Notes under the pieces: generated by a model
What the model was told of the DNA's origin: nothing
Databases searched by the model: none
Seen by the model: the letters and a program-made list of their open reading frames with translations, nothing else
NCBI GenBank assembly: GCA_002224055.1
Contig: AZLU01000074.1
Span: 36,233 to 100,232 of the forward strand
Direction of reading: 5' to 3'
Length of the DNA stretch: 64,000 bases
Source: Pezizomycotina sp. ARF18
Taxonomy: Eukaryota; Ascomycota
Position numbers and translations under genes: made by a program
Shown here: piece by piece, positions 12,287-24,893 of the stretch
Numbering within the stretch: the stretch's first letter is position 1
Layout: every line of letters begins with the position of its first letter

Positions 12287-13750
12287 GCTCCGAGATTATT
12301 TGGCAAAGACCCGAAATCACTAACGTCAATCTCGTACCCAGTTATGGACGAAAGCGTAGTATAAATTACGGTTGAATTAGAGTACTTGGACGGTAGTTTC
12401 CTGTTTTTTTATATATATATTTTTTTTAAATAAAAATATCAAAACTTAAAGAATACCATTGTTATTTTGTCAGTACCGATTCTAGAAGGGGAACTTTTTT
12501 TTTTTTTTGGGGGGGGGGGGGGGGAACCGTCCTTATGAGATTACTATTCACCGCAATCCTCTCCCTGTATTTCAGATAATCCTGTCGTAATTCATCCTTA
12601 AACCCCTTCTTTACAGGTGCCTCATTATCCTCTACCTATTCTTTGACCATCTCATTCATTTTTATCTGTTTCTTCCTTTGCTTTGCACTTAATTGTTATG
12701 AGTGTATAATACTGGGACAACGCATTACGTGTATTTTTGGAAAATTAAAATATCAAAGGACAAAGAAAGAAAGAAAATTGCAATACAGACTTGTTTTCAT
12801 ATCACATACTTTATCCTTTGCTTTTCTTGTTTATTCTTACAGTTCATCCTCATTCTTAGGCCTCTTGGTTTTATATTTATATATATATATATATAGATCC
12901 CTTGTATCTCGTCCTTTTTATCGAACTACGACTTCTCTGTCGTACCTAAGTATATTAGGGTGTAATATGTCAGCAACAAAATATATATAATTTGACGTTC
13001 TTACAGAGTATATATTACGCATGTCCTCAAGCAAATTTCCACTAAGACTGTAAGTAAGTAGACTCAAGAATGCATAGGTTACACTCACTAATTGGATCAT
13101 TCCCTCCAAATATAAATCCTTTAATGTGAACTTACCCTACGACTCCATTAAGCTAGCTTCTGTATATATATATATTAAGTAGGGCCATAATTGAGAAGTT
13201 ACTACTTCTGATGCCAAATTCGAGGACTGTTCATATACTTATTATACGTTTTATCCCCAGGCATCTTTATATGTTATGAGCCATCCTAAATCTATGGAAG
13301 CAGCAGAATAACCGATATTCGCTACTGCTGCTTGGAAACCGCCTTTCGTTTTTCTTTCCTTCCTTTTTTCGATATAGACTTATTACCGAAATATTCATAG
13401 CTCCTTTTCACTGGACGTCCGAAGTTCGGAACCGATAAGAGGACCCTTGCGCCCATTTTAGACTCTAGGCACTCCTCTTCGTTATCGAACTATCACATTC
13501 CGGTATCTTTTTTCTTTTTTTTTTTTTTCTTTTTTTTTCTGGCTATTTAAAAGCTCTAAGGCAGGAGAGTGTGTTTCTAATTCTATTTTTTTTTTTTAAA
13601 CTCAGACTATATTTTTCACTTTCATGCGCATCGATATAGCTCGCCTCCATTTATCTTTTTATAAATACGACATCTCAGGTTTCTTATATTATTATTCATT
13701 AATTAATTGATTTAAAAACCATTTACACAAACGAATTGCAATTGGCAAAG
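12287..13750. other. Spacer with T14G16 run
   Basis: No gene seen. T14 runs directly into G16 at about 12495-12524. AT dinucleotide repeats lie near 12880-12896 and 13165-13175, and T-rich tracts near 13505-13600. The last 100 bases should be the HIS5 promoter. Confidence 0.5.
12495..12524. repeat. T14G16 junction
   Basis: Fourteen T directly followed by sixteen G, downstream of the NMA111 stop. A G16 run could form a G-quadruplex. Confidence 0.9.
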
Positions 13751-15242
13751 ATGGTCTTCAACCTGGAGACGTGTGCACGTCCGAACATCCTGTCGCTGAA
13801 GCCGTACCGTTGCGCTCGGGAGTGAGTTTTCAACTTCCGCAATACTTTTCTTTCTATGCTTAGCTCTTTTGGAGCTACGATAGGCTACCCCCGCAATATT
13901 TGGAGCTCCAATTGACACAACTTTTTTTGTTGCTTATAGCGACTACAAGGACGACGGCACAAACATCCTCCTAGACGCGAACGAGAACGCGTACGGTCCT
14001 AGTCTTCCACTGGACGAGTATGGACGGCTGAAGAATACAGGAGGAGCTGGTGCAGGCCCTGCTGTAATGCAGACCTAAATCTCAAGGGCTTGCACCGATA
14101 CCCAGATCCGTACGTCAAATTGCCACCTTCTAAGCTCTATCATCTCTTTCATAAACAACCTCTTAAATTCAAAATTTTTGACCTTCTAACTTATACCCAA
14201 AGCATTGCGTGAAAATCAATTTCCAACTAGCACCAACACGATTTAAAGTCCCTCCTCTGCGAGCTCCGGAGACCTCCTTCGGCAGCCGAGAATTTTACCA
14301 CACCTCTTACGCCGGCAAACCTGTTCGTCGGCGTGGGCTCCGATGAGGCCATCGATGCTCTACTCCGGTGCTTTTGCGTCCCGGGGAGGGACAAGATCCT
14401 GACGTGCCCGCCGACGTACGGCATGTACTCCGTCTCCGCGCAGATCAACGACGTCGCCGTCGTACCCGTACCGCTGGACGTATCCTCGCCGAGCTTGTTC
14501 GACGTAGACATCCCCGCCGTAACCTCCGCTTTAGAAAACGATCCGACGATAAAGCTGGTCTACCTGTGTTCCCCCGGTAACCCAACGGGAAAATTAATCC
14601 CCGCGTCGACGGTCGAAGCCGTGCTGAAATTCGACAGTGGAACGGCATCGTCGTTCTGGACGAAGCGTACGTCGACTTTGCGGGGAAGGCGCTAGCCTTG
14701 CGTACCTGGTCAACTCGTACCCGAACTTGGTCGTCATGCAGACGCTTTCGAAGGCGTTCGGCTTGGCGGGGATAAGGCTCGGCGCGGCGTTCTGCTCCCC
14801 GCCCGTGGCACGGTTGCTGAACAACCTCAAGGCGCCGTACAACGTTTCCTCCGTGACGTCGCAGCTGGCGTCCGCGGCTCTATCCGAGGGTGGGTTATCG
14901 GTGCAGAGGGCGAAAGTGGGGAGCATATTAGAGCAGCGCAAGCGGATGGTGGAAGAGCTTCCCAAGATTCCTGGCGTAGGGAGTTTTTAGGCGGGTTCGA
15001 AGCGAACTTCTTGCTCGTTAGGATACTGGATGCTCCCAAGGAGCAAGGCGGAAACCGGACAATGGCGTTGCGAAGAAATGTTACGAGCGACTTGCGGAGG
15101 TTAGGGGAGTCGTCGTCAGGTTCAGGGAAATGAGTGGGCTGCAACGGCGCGCTGAGGATGAACCGTCGGCACGACGGAAGAGAACATGAGACTTCTGTCA
15201 GAGCTGAGGACCGTGCTTGCCGAGATCCACAGCAGAAAGTAG
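13751..15242 (+). CDS. HIS5: Histidinol-phosphate aminotransferase
   Basis: A pyridoxal-phosphate enzyme of histidine biosynthesis converting imidazole acetol-phosphate plus glutamate to histidinol-phosphate (EC 2.6.1.9), cytosolic. Exon 1 encodes NLETCARPNILSLKPYRCAR; an intron at 13822-13939 follows, then LLDANENAYGPS. A second intron runs 14110-14230 after LHRYPDP. The cofactor-binding blocks are FVGVGSDEAIDALLRCF, CPPTYGMYSVSA, LCSPGNPTGK, VVLDEAYVDF and TLSKAFGLAGIRLG, whose lysine (near 14750) is the expected Schiff-base residue. The enzyme ends ENMRLLSELRTVLAEIHSRK. At least five one-base slips occur, e.g. T5 near 14987, where one more T restores SFLGGFEANF. Size and block order match fungal His5. 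Confidence 0.95.
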
Positions 15243-16805
15243 ATAGTTAACTTTTTCATTATCATGGTGGAGTACGTTCTTATTTAGATATATATTCGTT
15301 TTGATAGCGAGTTATACATAGATCGAGCTATATAGGACTAATTCGGTATATGTCTAAGTAAAGTGCATGCATTCTCAGACGTCCTATCGTAGTAGTAGTA
15401 TCTTCGTGCACTTCAACTTTGTTCGAGTTGGAAGCTGTGATATTTTGCCGGACCATCGTCACCAGTTCAGCAGCATTGGTAAAGGCACCTAGTCTCATAC
15501 TTAACGGGAAAACGCCAAGGATAAGCACAATGCGAAATACTATATAAACCGTGGGAAGCTATATACCTTGGTGATGTATTTACAGGGGGGTGTTCATTAA
15601 CTGATATGAGGTGAGAGATGGAGAAAGACAAAAAAAAGGGAAAAGGATAAAGAAAGGAGGAAAAGAAGGGAAGAGGTCCCAAAAATGAGAAAAAACGAAG
15701 GCCAGAAATCAAAAGAGAAGCAGAAAAGAAAAGATAGAACAAAGGTCTTTATTGAATCATCTAGAACCAAATCTTGAAGCAGTTACCTAAGTATAGGAAA
15801 TAATTCGAATTCCAAGCCAAACCGCTGATTATCGAGAGAAAAAAACGAAAATGGTGCATAGGTGCATACTTCAGAAGGACAAAAAACCAAAACGAGAGGA
15901 CAACGGAAATGCTACGGTAAGCTGGAGAGGTCTGTCTTCATGGAAAGAGGAAGAAAGAAAATCAACGGAATTATAAGAGTAAAAGTAGAAGATATGAAAA
16001 CCCGGTTTTATTATTATTACGTCGAAAATAAAAAACAGAAAATTTTTGAAATAATAAAAAACAGAAAAGGATCGAAAAAAGAAGAAAAAGAAGAAAAAGA
16101 AAAGAAAACCTCGATGACCTTCTCGATGTACTAGTAAAACAGGACTTTGTTTTAGTTTTAGGAAAAAGAACAACTGATATTTCGCCTTCCTTGCAAAAGA
16201 CACTCCAACTAGAAAAAATAGAATGAAGAGAAAAAAAGAATCAACTAAGAGTACAAATCAGGTATCATTTTAAGGTAACGTTTGAGAGCGAAAGAGAAGT
16301 GCGCTGTAAACCTCCTTCCTTTTGAGACGTGATAGACTGGAAGGTGAGAATAAAGAAGTGAAAATGAATGATAAATGTGCGAAGTTTATGTGTGAAACGA
16401 TAATATGAGTACACTTTTGAATTAGGAAAAAAAAAAAAAAAAGGTATACCAGGAAGCTTTTATAAAAAACAAGGAGGGATGGAAAGAATTTTGGAAAAAA
16501 AAGGAAGATGGGGGAAATGTAGATTATCAACTCTTTACAATTGCTAGGTCGGTGGATTATATGTCGTGTCCAGAAAATTAAATGCTAGTATAAAGTCGGA
16601 TTGCTTTTAAAGCGATGGAAGCCAGCAAATCTCGAAAATTTTGAGTAGACATGAAGAAAGAGAAAAAATAATAATAATATGAAGAATGGTATGACTTGTC
16701 CCCATCGTGAGCACAGGAGGCCTACCATAAGCCTGCAGTATGGACGTACTCCTGTTGAGATGCTGTACCCCACCAGCTTTCTCTTTGGGCGAGTTGCCGG
16801 CCATG
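15243..16805. other. Convergent spacer, purine-rich
   Basis: A spacer between the 3' ends of HIS5 (+) and the J-protein gene (-). Plus-strand purine-rich stretches (AAAGGAAGAAAAGAAG-like, about 15620-15740 and 16070-16110) give low-complexity open frames in several frames. I see no family signature and call no gene. Confidence 0.5.
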
Positions 16806-19800
16806 CTAGGACGCTTTGCTCTCCAAAGTTTGAAGGTAGACTTTCCATGCAGCAAGACACACGCCGTGACGCTGACATGCTGCAACCCACGCTTCCCTGA
16901 TCTGTCGGTCGTCTTCAAAGTCCTTCAATGCTTGATCGATGCTTTTCAGGTCCGATGCAACGCCGTCTAGGCCTCCCAGAAAGGCGCCGCGGTTAGGCCT
17001 TGGTTCTTAGCACATGCCATAACCTCCAATTCCAGTCGGCCTTAAAGTGGCCGTTGATATCTTCATTCCATTGGTTCCAATGTGTTTGGTAGTTCTGCAT
17101 CTGGTTCGAATACTTCGTATACGCTGCATCCGTGAACTCAGTAAATGCTCCTGGGAGCAGTGGTGCCGGGGAACTTCTCGGGTTTCCCGCTTAGGTGAAG
17201 CTGGAGGTGAAAGATTGAGATGCGATGCCGGTTGGGAAGCGAATGGGAGACTGTCAGCAAACTCCGTCCACTGGCCATTGATTCCACTTGCTGACGGTGC
17301 CGCCGCAAAGGGAGGAACAGCTCCCAAGTCATCCATCGACAGCCTAGTCCGAGCCTTCTTGGGAGAACTGGCTTTGGTGGGGCGTGGCATCGTATTTGTG
17401 TTTGAGGCCGTGGTCTCAGGCTTCTCCAGAGGCGGCGAAGCATCTCTTGGAAGAGCAGTGTTCGACTTGACCGAGGTAGAGATGTCGCCTTGTGTGCCTT
17501 TTTAGGGGATCTTGATCGTGTCCTACGCGATGACCGGTCCGGCTCGAAAGGATTCCCCGGCATTGGCGATGACGTGGGCTGTTGGCCGTTAGTTTGCGGC
17601 GCTGCTGATGTTTTCTCGGTAGCAGCCCCGTGGCCGATTCACTCCCGGGTGCCGTTTGCTCCTTTGGAGGTGGACTGGTGTTCGGAGTGTCCAGATCCAT
17701 CGCCATTGTGAAGGTACACCGCTAACGCCGGACATGCCGCCACCTGCGAGGCCGGTGTCTGAAGGCGTCGAGGAGCTAGTGCCATTTCCGACTTGGAATT
17801 TTGCATACTAGGGTTTTTGGAAAAGTAAACGCGGAGAAGAGGTTGCCGCTACTGCTTTTCTCACTCTCGCTCTTGGCGGAAGTTTCAGGTGTGGGCTTTG
17901 GCGGTACTGGAAACGCGGAAACCGGAATTTTCTTGTTGGCCCCTCCAGCCTTACGATTCCGGGAAGTAGGCCTGGAGCTGCTAGTCGAGCCTAGGCTGGG
18001 GGACTTTTTCGTGTGCATTTCGAAGGGATTAATATTTGAGAAAGTTTGCTGCCATTGAGACGCCTGGAATACGAAGCTAGTTGTTGTCGGGGGAACTGGT
18101 TGCTGTTGGTCCGAATGTTGGTGCGGATGTTGGTGTGGGTGGTGGTGCTGCGGATGAGTTTGAGGTTGTGCTGCTGCTGCTGGTGGAGGTGGTGGTGCTG
18201 GCGAGCGCGCCCCCATTTCCTGGGGCCTTGGGCGCTTGGACTCGCTTTCTAACTCAGGACTCGAGAATCTAGGGATTCAGAATCATCGGCGTCCGGTGCC
18301 ATTGATGTTGGTCGCGGTCGAGAGAAATTGACGTTAACTGGGCTCTGCGAATTGAAGCTCGAGTGCATCTTATTGTTGGCTGGCATTTTTCGAGGACTTT
18401 GAGCAGGTTCGAAGAAATTAGGATTTCCGCCGGCGGGCGTAAACATATCTTTCCAAGCTTGCGGATCAAAAGCCGCCTCGGATCTACTTCCTGAGCCGTT
18501 AGAATCGGGAGGGTGACTAGGATATGCGCTGATTTCGATACACAGAAGTTAGCACCAGATCATACTACACAAGTCACAGTAACTGGTTCAAAGAAATACT
18601 CACCTGAATCAAAGATCGGCGGGACCTGAGTCGCCGCGGGCTAGGAGGATCTGTCTCCGCCCCATTCGTCATGGTTTCTTGCGAGCTTGAGGTGTCGAAT
18701 TTGAAGTTGAATCCGAAAGCTTTGCTGTGCTTTCCCTAGAAGGCTTTGAGAAGTACTCCTTTTCCGATTCAGATGACACCTCATCGGCATCATCGACCCG
18801 GGCCTTCCGCATGCGGGCCTTCGGTCTTGACGCCCCAGGATCTACTTTTGGCTTAGGTGGGGTGGGAGAAACGGAGGATCCTTTCCGAATCGCTGGAGCT
18901 CAAAGTATCCGGCGAAACGGTATCCCTCCATGGAGTGGGCCGGGCCTGAGAGTCCTGATTGGCTCTGCCGTTCTTCCTCTCATATGATCATCTCCATGGG
19001 AGCTATGTCGCTTAGAGGAGAAGGGTGCTTCGGTTGCAGCCTTCGCCTTTCTGTTATTCTTCAACTTTGTAAAGAAGTCATCGTCATCGTCGTCCTCGTC
19101 CTCTTCCACTTCCGGTGGTCGATGCCTGGCCGATCTAGCAGGCCCCCTAGGCCCATCTTTATTAAAGAGGTAAGTGAACCTGGATCCCTCACTATTATTG
19201 AGTTCCGAACCAATCCCACTATTTGAACTCTTCCGTCGATTATGAATGTTCGATTGCGCTGCCGATTGAGTCGGAGATTCCCTGGTAGGGTGAGAGCGCA
19301 TCCTAGGACTTCCCCTACCCGAGGCGCTGAAATCGTCGTTGGATCGCTGCGGCCTTGGCGCTCCTCGTACAGGTTCATTCTCACACGCTCTCTGGGAGTG
19401 AATGCGTACGAGGTAGAGGCGGGCCTGGGTGCTGAATGAGGTTGTTCAGATGCCTTCGCTTCAGCAGCAAATCTCCTAGATCCGCCGCCGCCTCCGCCGC
19501 CACTGCTGTAAGCTCTATCTTCATGCATCCACTCTTTCTCCCGCGGGTTCCTGTTCGCAAAAAACCCTCCCGTTTCTTTTCTCGGCTCGTCCGTATTTGA
19601 TCCCTGGTAGCATATTCATCGGTAGCGTAAGGATTATCTCTCGTCTTTCTTGGAGTCCTTGGAACTTCTTCTCGTCGACTTCTCCCTTGTCCGTAACCCC
19701 AATTATCCGGCTCCTATGAGCCCATCCAGATGACGGCGGCTGACGCCGTGTGCTGTTTCTGCGTCGGCGCGTGCCTGGGCAGCCCTCGCGGCGTGCTCCT

Positions 19801-20339
19801 TGGCGGCCTGAGCAGCCTGTGCGGCCTGCGCTTTGGCGAAATAAGCAGAGTGCGGTCCATTAGACTGGTTTGCTCTGGTCGACTGCGTCGGCGGCGAGGA
19901 TCTGTAAGTTGAAGAATACCCGTTGGAGGAGACATTTGTTGCGCGGTAAACAGCTCGCGATCGGTCGTAGACTCGTCTTCTCGTGGGATCGGTCAGGAGT
20001 TCGTGAGCGGCCTGGATAGATTGGAACTTGGTATTGAACTCGGCTTCCTTTCCGACGTTGCGATCAGGGTGGTAAAGAAGAGCTGCGAGATAATCCAAGG
20101 GAACAATGAGTATATCCATGCCAAGTAAAGAAGAGAATGGGAAAAGAAAAAAAAAGGAAAAGTAAACAGCTTAAGAGTAAAAAGAGCATCTAGATCAAAG
20201 AAGAGGGCAACATGGGAAAGACTCCAGTTGGGAGTGACGTACCTAACTTCTTGAACTGTTTCCGTATCTCATCAGGAGTAGCCGAAGGAGAGACACCGAG
20301 AATAGCATAGTAGTCTATGCTGGCATCCTCTTTGGGCAT
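16806..20339 (-). CDS. Long fungal J-protein (DnaJ domain plus C-terminal helical domain)
   Basis: An Hsp70 co-chaperone. The J domain is split by an intron (complement 20083-20242): exon 1 gives MPKEDASIDYYAILGVSP and IRKQFKKL, and exon 2 gives ALLYHPDRN (the HPD loop that contacts Hsp70), EFNTKFQSIQAAHELLTDP and RVYDRSRA. An alanine/glutamine-rich linker (QAAQAAQAAKEHAARAAQA) and about 800 residues of Ser/Pro-rich low-complexity sequence follow. A second intron lies at complement(18529-18603). The C-terminus recovers a helical block: YTKYSNQMQNYQTHWNQWNE, then LDGVASDLKSIDQALKDFED, WVAACQRHGVCLAAWKVY and a stop at 16806. That arrangement matches a Pezizomycotina family with an N-terminal J domain and a conserved C-terminal domain. 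Several one-base slips interrupt the middle and end. ATG 20339 is preferred over an in-frame upstream extension because it sits directly before the J domain. Confidence 0.85.
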
Positions 20340-22578
20340 GTTTGCTAGACTTTTCTCCTCAATTCGTCCTGGATGTCGCCGGATGCGACGTTGAGACACC
20401 TATGATTCTGTTCTGGCAGCCGTGATCGAGGTCGGGATACGAAACAAACGCCCTGACTAGAGTAATCCTTATGGGACAGAGACTTTTTGTCGTCGTCGTC
20501 GTTTCTGTGGACGTCGTTGTCGGTTTTTTGGTGTTTTGAAAATCCTTCCCGCCTGTGGGTTTTTTCCCACCGCTTTTTTCTTTCTTCAAGAAATAAATAA
20601 ATAAACCTCCCCTTCTGATCTGACCGAAAATTAAAAATAAAATAAAATAAAATAAAAAATAAAGCGGAGCTCGGCCAACTCTAGTAAGAAGAAGGCTATG
20701 GAAAACCTTCCTCGATATCTCGTTCTAAAAGGGCACTTTTGAGAAAATATAATATGGAAAAAACATCAAAATCGAAATCGAAAAAAGAGAATGAACTACT
20801 TAGTAGTAGTAATAAAGCAGTTAGCAGTTAGAACTTGTTTTTCTGCTCGAGCGAAAGTGATAACGGCCGTCTATTGGTGAACGTGTAGTTCTGAGTTGTT
20901 TCTGGCTGTCTGGTTGGTTGTTTGGACGACCTTCTTTCCCTGCCTGTATTTTTATTTTTCTGGGAATACTTAGAGAGTAAGTAAATCAATAAATAAAATA
21001 AAATAAATAATAAGAAATACTTGACGCCTGAGTGAAGAAGAGTGAACGCTTTGACAACCCTTTTTTTTTTTTTTTTTTTTTTTTTTCTCCTTTTATTATT
21101 TATTATAATTGTTTTTAATTATTATAATTATGTATTTTTATTTTATTTTATCCCCCTACTGCAGCTTCGAAAAGTAGTAAAGGAGATCTCACTTGCTGCT
21201 ACTCTTCTTAAACCCTTCAAAAAGGAAGAAAGGACAGACTTGAAAAAGTGCTTTCTTTTGAAAGGGAGGATATCTACTTAGTATTAGACTGCTCTTTTAT
21301 CTGAGTACCCTTCCTTCTTACCTTTGAAGTCTCTAAGAAGATCGAAAGCAAAAGCGATGAAAGAGAAGAAAGTAACTATAGGCCTTTCATTTTTTTTTTC
21401 TTTTTTTTTTTTTCTCTTCTCTTTTCAAACTCCAAGCCGCAGAGTACGAAGATTTGGCACCTCTTAATCTTATCAAAGGGTCTGCTCCCGATGTGAAGTA
21501 TGAAAGGTCTCCCATGGAAACGGAGGAACACACTACTTTAAGGTCATTTTCCCCTTGAAAAAGTGGAGAGACTAACGCCGAAAGAGGTAATTTAAGTTTG
21601 AATTTGCCAATAAAAAAAAAATAAAAAAAATAAAAAAAAAATAAAAAAAATAAAAAAAGGGACGACCCCCACTAGATACCGTCTAACTACCGGAATACTT
21701 AGCCATGGAGTTTCTTTGCGAACTAACTAAGGCTCTCTCAAGTTTATACTTCTCTGCTTGATATATATCAATCAATACACTTTGCAGACGCGTCAGATTT
21801 ATAGATATATATATATATATATATTCTAAGGCATATATGGTGTCATATATACTTAATTGTAGATACAGCAGTATTCCATGTTTTACGATTTGAGCACCGT
21901 TTGTGGGTTATTGTGGAAGGTATTTAATAATCGTATCATTGTGCGTTGGAGCCGAAACCAGAATAATATACTTGATTATTTGATCAATCACATTTAATAA
22001 TAATGATCGAGTGATATTAAACGGGGCCTTTGTGTGAGAAGGAGCAACAAGGAGATCAAACGAATCAATGAAATACTATTTATACAATATAATTGTAGAA
22101 TGAATGGGGAATGACGGTAAGAGTTTGGTATCCCATCTACATGCTTGTCTGCTAATAATAAAAGTACTTCTACCGAGCGATGAGATAAAATACAGGATAC
22201 GCAGTGATACACGGTGAGAAAAGTAGTGAGAAAAGTGATGAGAAAAAGACAAGTGCTGAAACCAGTCAATGCAAGAAATTTCGAGAAGGGCAATATGGCA
22301 AAAAGAATAAAACAACGAAGAAGTCAAAGGTAATAGAAGAGGGAGGAATAAAACGAGCATAGACCATATACTAGTACAATCGTTCACTCACTGCCTATAT
22401 TTACAAAAAAAAAACCAAGAGCAATTGAAGGAATGCGTTTCTCGTGCAAAGATGATCCAGCGAACTCTTTGGGGTGAAGAATTAAATAAATAAAAGGAAA
22501 GAAAAGATAAATAAATAAGTGAATAAAATAAAAGCAAAGGAAGGGAGGACGGGAGACAAATACACGTATAATTACTCG
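20340..22578. other. AT-rich spacer with pentamer and A/T-tract repeats
   Basis: No gene supported. It contains AAAAT pentamer repeats (about 20634-20660), T26 near 21061-21086, a block of ATAAAAAAA-type repeats (about 21608-21657), an AT dinucleotide run near 21806-21824 and purine-rich stretches. It spans the J-protein promoter and the 3' flank of the SS18-like gene. Confidence 0.5.
21608..21657. repeat. Interrupted A-tract repeat
   Basis: Tandem units of seven to nine A separated by single T, alternating in length. Intergenic. Confidence 0.85.
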
Positions 22579-23176
22579 TCATCCGCCTCCTGGATTGCCC
22601 ATGGCCCAGTTGCCAGTAAGATTCATAGGCCACGCCATATCTCCCCCACCAGCTAACATGTTGTCGAGACCCGCATTTCCCATGCCCATCCCTGCCATAC
22701 CATTGCACCCAGCCCGCCGCCAGCACCGGGCATTGCTCTCTGTCCCATGGCGCCTTGGAGCTGCTGCGCCTGTTGCAGCGCAGCTTGTTGCTGCTGAATT
22801 TGCCTCGCTTGCGCCTGTGCCTGTGCGACTTGTTGTAGATAAAAATTCGGGGTAAACGCTTGTGGTGCTTGGGTGTGAGCGGTGATGTTCTGTGCGTGGG
22901 CTGCTTGAGCTTGCGTGAGAGCGCGCTGCTGTTGCTGCTGTTGTTGCTGCAAATCTGTTGCTGCTGTAGTTGCTGGAGCTGTTGAAATTGCTGGGGGGTG
23001 AGTTGTAGCTGCTGAGGATGAAGTTGTTGCTGAAGTAGCTGTTGTTGTAACTGCTGTTGCTGTTGCTGGAGCTGGTGCGCATTCTGGGGATGCTGTTGCT
23101 GTTGCTGCTGTTGCTGCTGTTGCCTTAATTGAGCCTGTTGCAGCGCCGCTGCTTGCTGCTGCTGCAGTTGGGCCGC

Positions 23177-23207
<31 letters not shown>

Positions 23208-24893
23208 AGATTTTGTGCCGCCTGTGCCTTTTGTTGCTGTTGGGGTGTCGGTTGACGTTGTGGTGGTTGCTGTGGGCCTGTGCCGGTTGCTCCTGAGGCT
23301 GGGTATGGCCTGCTGCTGTTGTTGCTGCTGTTGATTTTGAGGCTGTCCCTGCGTCTGCGGTTGCTGCTGGGGTTGATACTGAGATTGCTGTTGTGCTGCT
23401 TGCTGGGATTGCTGTTGCTGTTGTTGCTGTTGCTGTTGCTGCTGCTGCTGCTGTTTGGCGCCTGCATTTACATTTTGGCTCTGTGTCCTGGCATGTCCTT
23501 GATTACCAGCCGTAGGAGGACTCTGAGCGGCAGGATTGGGAACAGAAGTCGAGGGCTTTACGCCGGCAAAGAGAGCCTGTAGCCTTTTGTATGGTTCTGT
23601 AAGGACGGAACATCAGGAAGGAGCCACAAGAATGGCTGGACATGTTGAACCGTAGATGCACGACGAGCGTCTGCCATGGCGGCGAGGTATGCGAGATTCG
23701 TTGCAGCCTTTTCAGACATCTGGAGCAAATTAAATAGTGTTAAGTTAGTGAGGTTCCGTAGAATAGTGTCACGCGACTTATACTGAAGCGAGAGTTTGGA
23801 GACGCCGTACTCGACAAAAATTTTATCCGATGCAGGATCCTTCTTCGCCTCTCCGCCTTCGGCAGCGGTAGCCGCCGCCTTGTTCGCTGTCTGAATGTTG
23901 ACGGCTTCTTTTAACAGTTCAGTATTGATGTCCAGAAGCAATGCGATTCGTGATTTATCCAGCTGAATTTGGTTCGAATTATCGGCTGGAGGAGCCGCAC
24001 GTTGCGCCATGAGCATTTGCTGTTGCTGAGCGGTTAGCGAGTTGTTCGGAGGCGCTGTGGACGTTGGTGCCATGTTGGGATTGGGCATTGATGACGGTAC
24101 ACCTGGGATATACAAGACGGTAAGAAATATGAATATAACGATGAGGACGTTGCTTTTAGTAGTAAATAAATAATCGTGGTTCCCACGGTTATAGGTGTTC
24201 TGGAAATAAATGTTTTTCTTCGACCAAAAAAAAAAAAGGATATTCTCGCCCCTCTCTATACGAGAGCCAACCCCAAGAATAGCGTCAGGACTGTCTTTAA
24301 AAAAGGATCGGAGGACTGTAAAGAGAGCGCAGAGACGAGAACGAGTGCCTGGTGAAACAATATAACAAGAAAGCGAAAGGGGCGGTTTTTTTTTTTTTTC
24401 AGGCGGTCACACAAAAATGAAAGATTTGGAAGTGCATTGCGATGGCGAGGTAGGCATTGACCGTCTTATCTCGTCAAGAAGAGAGGGAAGAAAAAAGAAA
24501 GAAAGAAAGAGATAGAGAGAGGGGGAGAGAGAGAACAAATAAAGGAATAAAGGAATCCGATAGGATTGGGAAACTACATGCCTGGAAACGTTGTAAGGCC
24601 AGCAGTGGTGACTTGTCCCTGTTGCATGCCACCAAAACCAGCTGGCGCCGGAGTGACTCCGCAAATCCTCCAGGGTAAGGAACCCCACCTATCCCGGGTT
24701 GGTGATATTGCGGAGCAAACGTAGGCTGGCCCGGTTGACCCTGTAGCTGGGCTTGGAGTTGAAGTTGTGGATGGAACGCCACGGCGGCCTGCTGTTGTAA
24801 GAACTGCTGCGGATTCATCTGTGGAGGACTCGAGCTTCTTCCCGCCATGTGGCCCATCATGGCGACGGGGTTGGCCATGAAATTCGAATTCAT
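22579..24893 (-). CDS. SS18/SSXT-like, glutamine-rich SWI/SNF-type coactivator
   Basis: The core is SNQIQLDKSRIALLLDINTE LL(K) followed by YGVSKLSLQ, then MSEKAATNLAYLAAMADARR. This fits the SSXT/SS18 pattern (helical QNH domain ending in NLxYLAAIADA), so a role as a SWI/SNF-associated coactivator is inferred. The N-terminus is MNSNFMANPVAMMGHMAGR and Q/P-rich, followed by an intron of roughly complement(24110-24580). The C-terminal half is a very long glutamine-rich domain (about 22650-23470, CAG/CAA-type codons) and ends GNWAMGNPGGG at 22579. Between LSLQ and MSEK lies a 64-nt GTATAAG..CTAAC..CTCCAG segment that looks like an intron but is also open. Splicing it out would shift frame, so either it is coding or a base is wrong. 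Frame slips also occur near 24640 and 23580. Confidence 0.72.
22900..23465 (-). repeat. Polyglutamine-coding CAG/CAA repeat
   Basis: On the minus strand this is a dense CAG/CAA array encoding Q-runs broken by A, L, H and P (for example QQQQQQQQAAQLQQQQAAAL). It belongs to the SS18-like coding region. Read in other frames or on the other strand it gives leucine- or serine/asparagine-rich shadows that are not genes. Confidence 0.85.

Noticed and set aside
15862-16203. Lysine-rich and phenylalanine-rich open frames on the two strands
   Set aside because: Both are translations of one purine/pyrimidine-biased low-complexity stretch.
22388-23467. Asn/Ser-rich, Leu-rich and second Gln-rich open frames over the Q repeat
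   Set aside because: They are frame shadows of the CAG/CAA array in the SS18-like gene.
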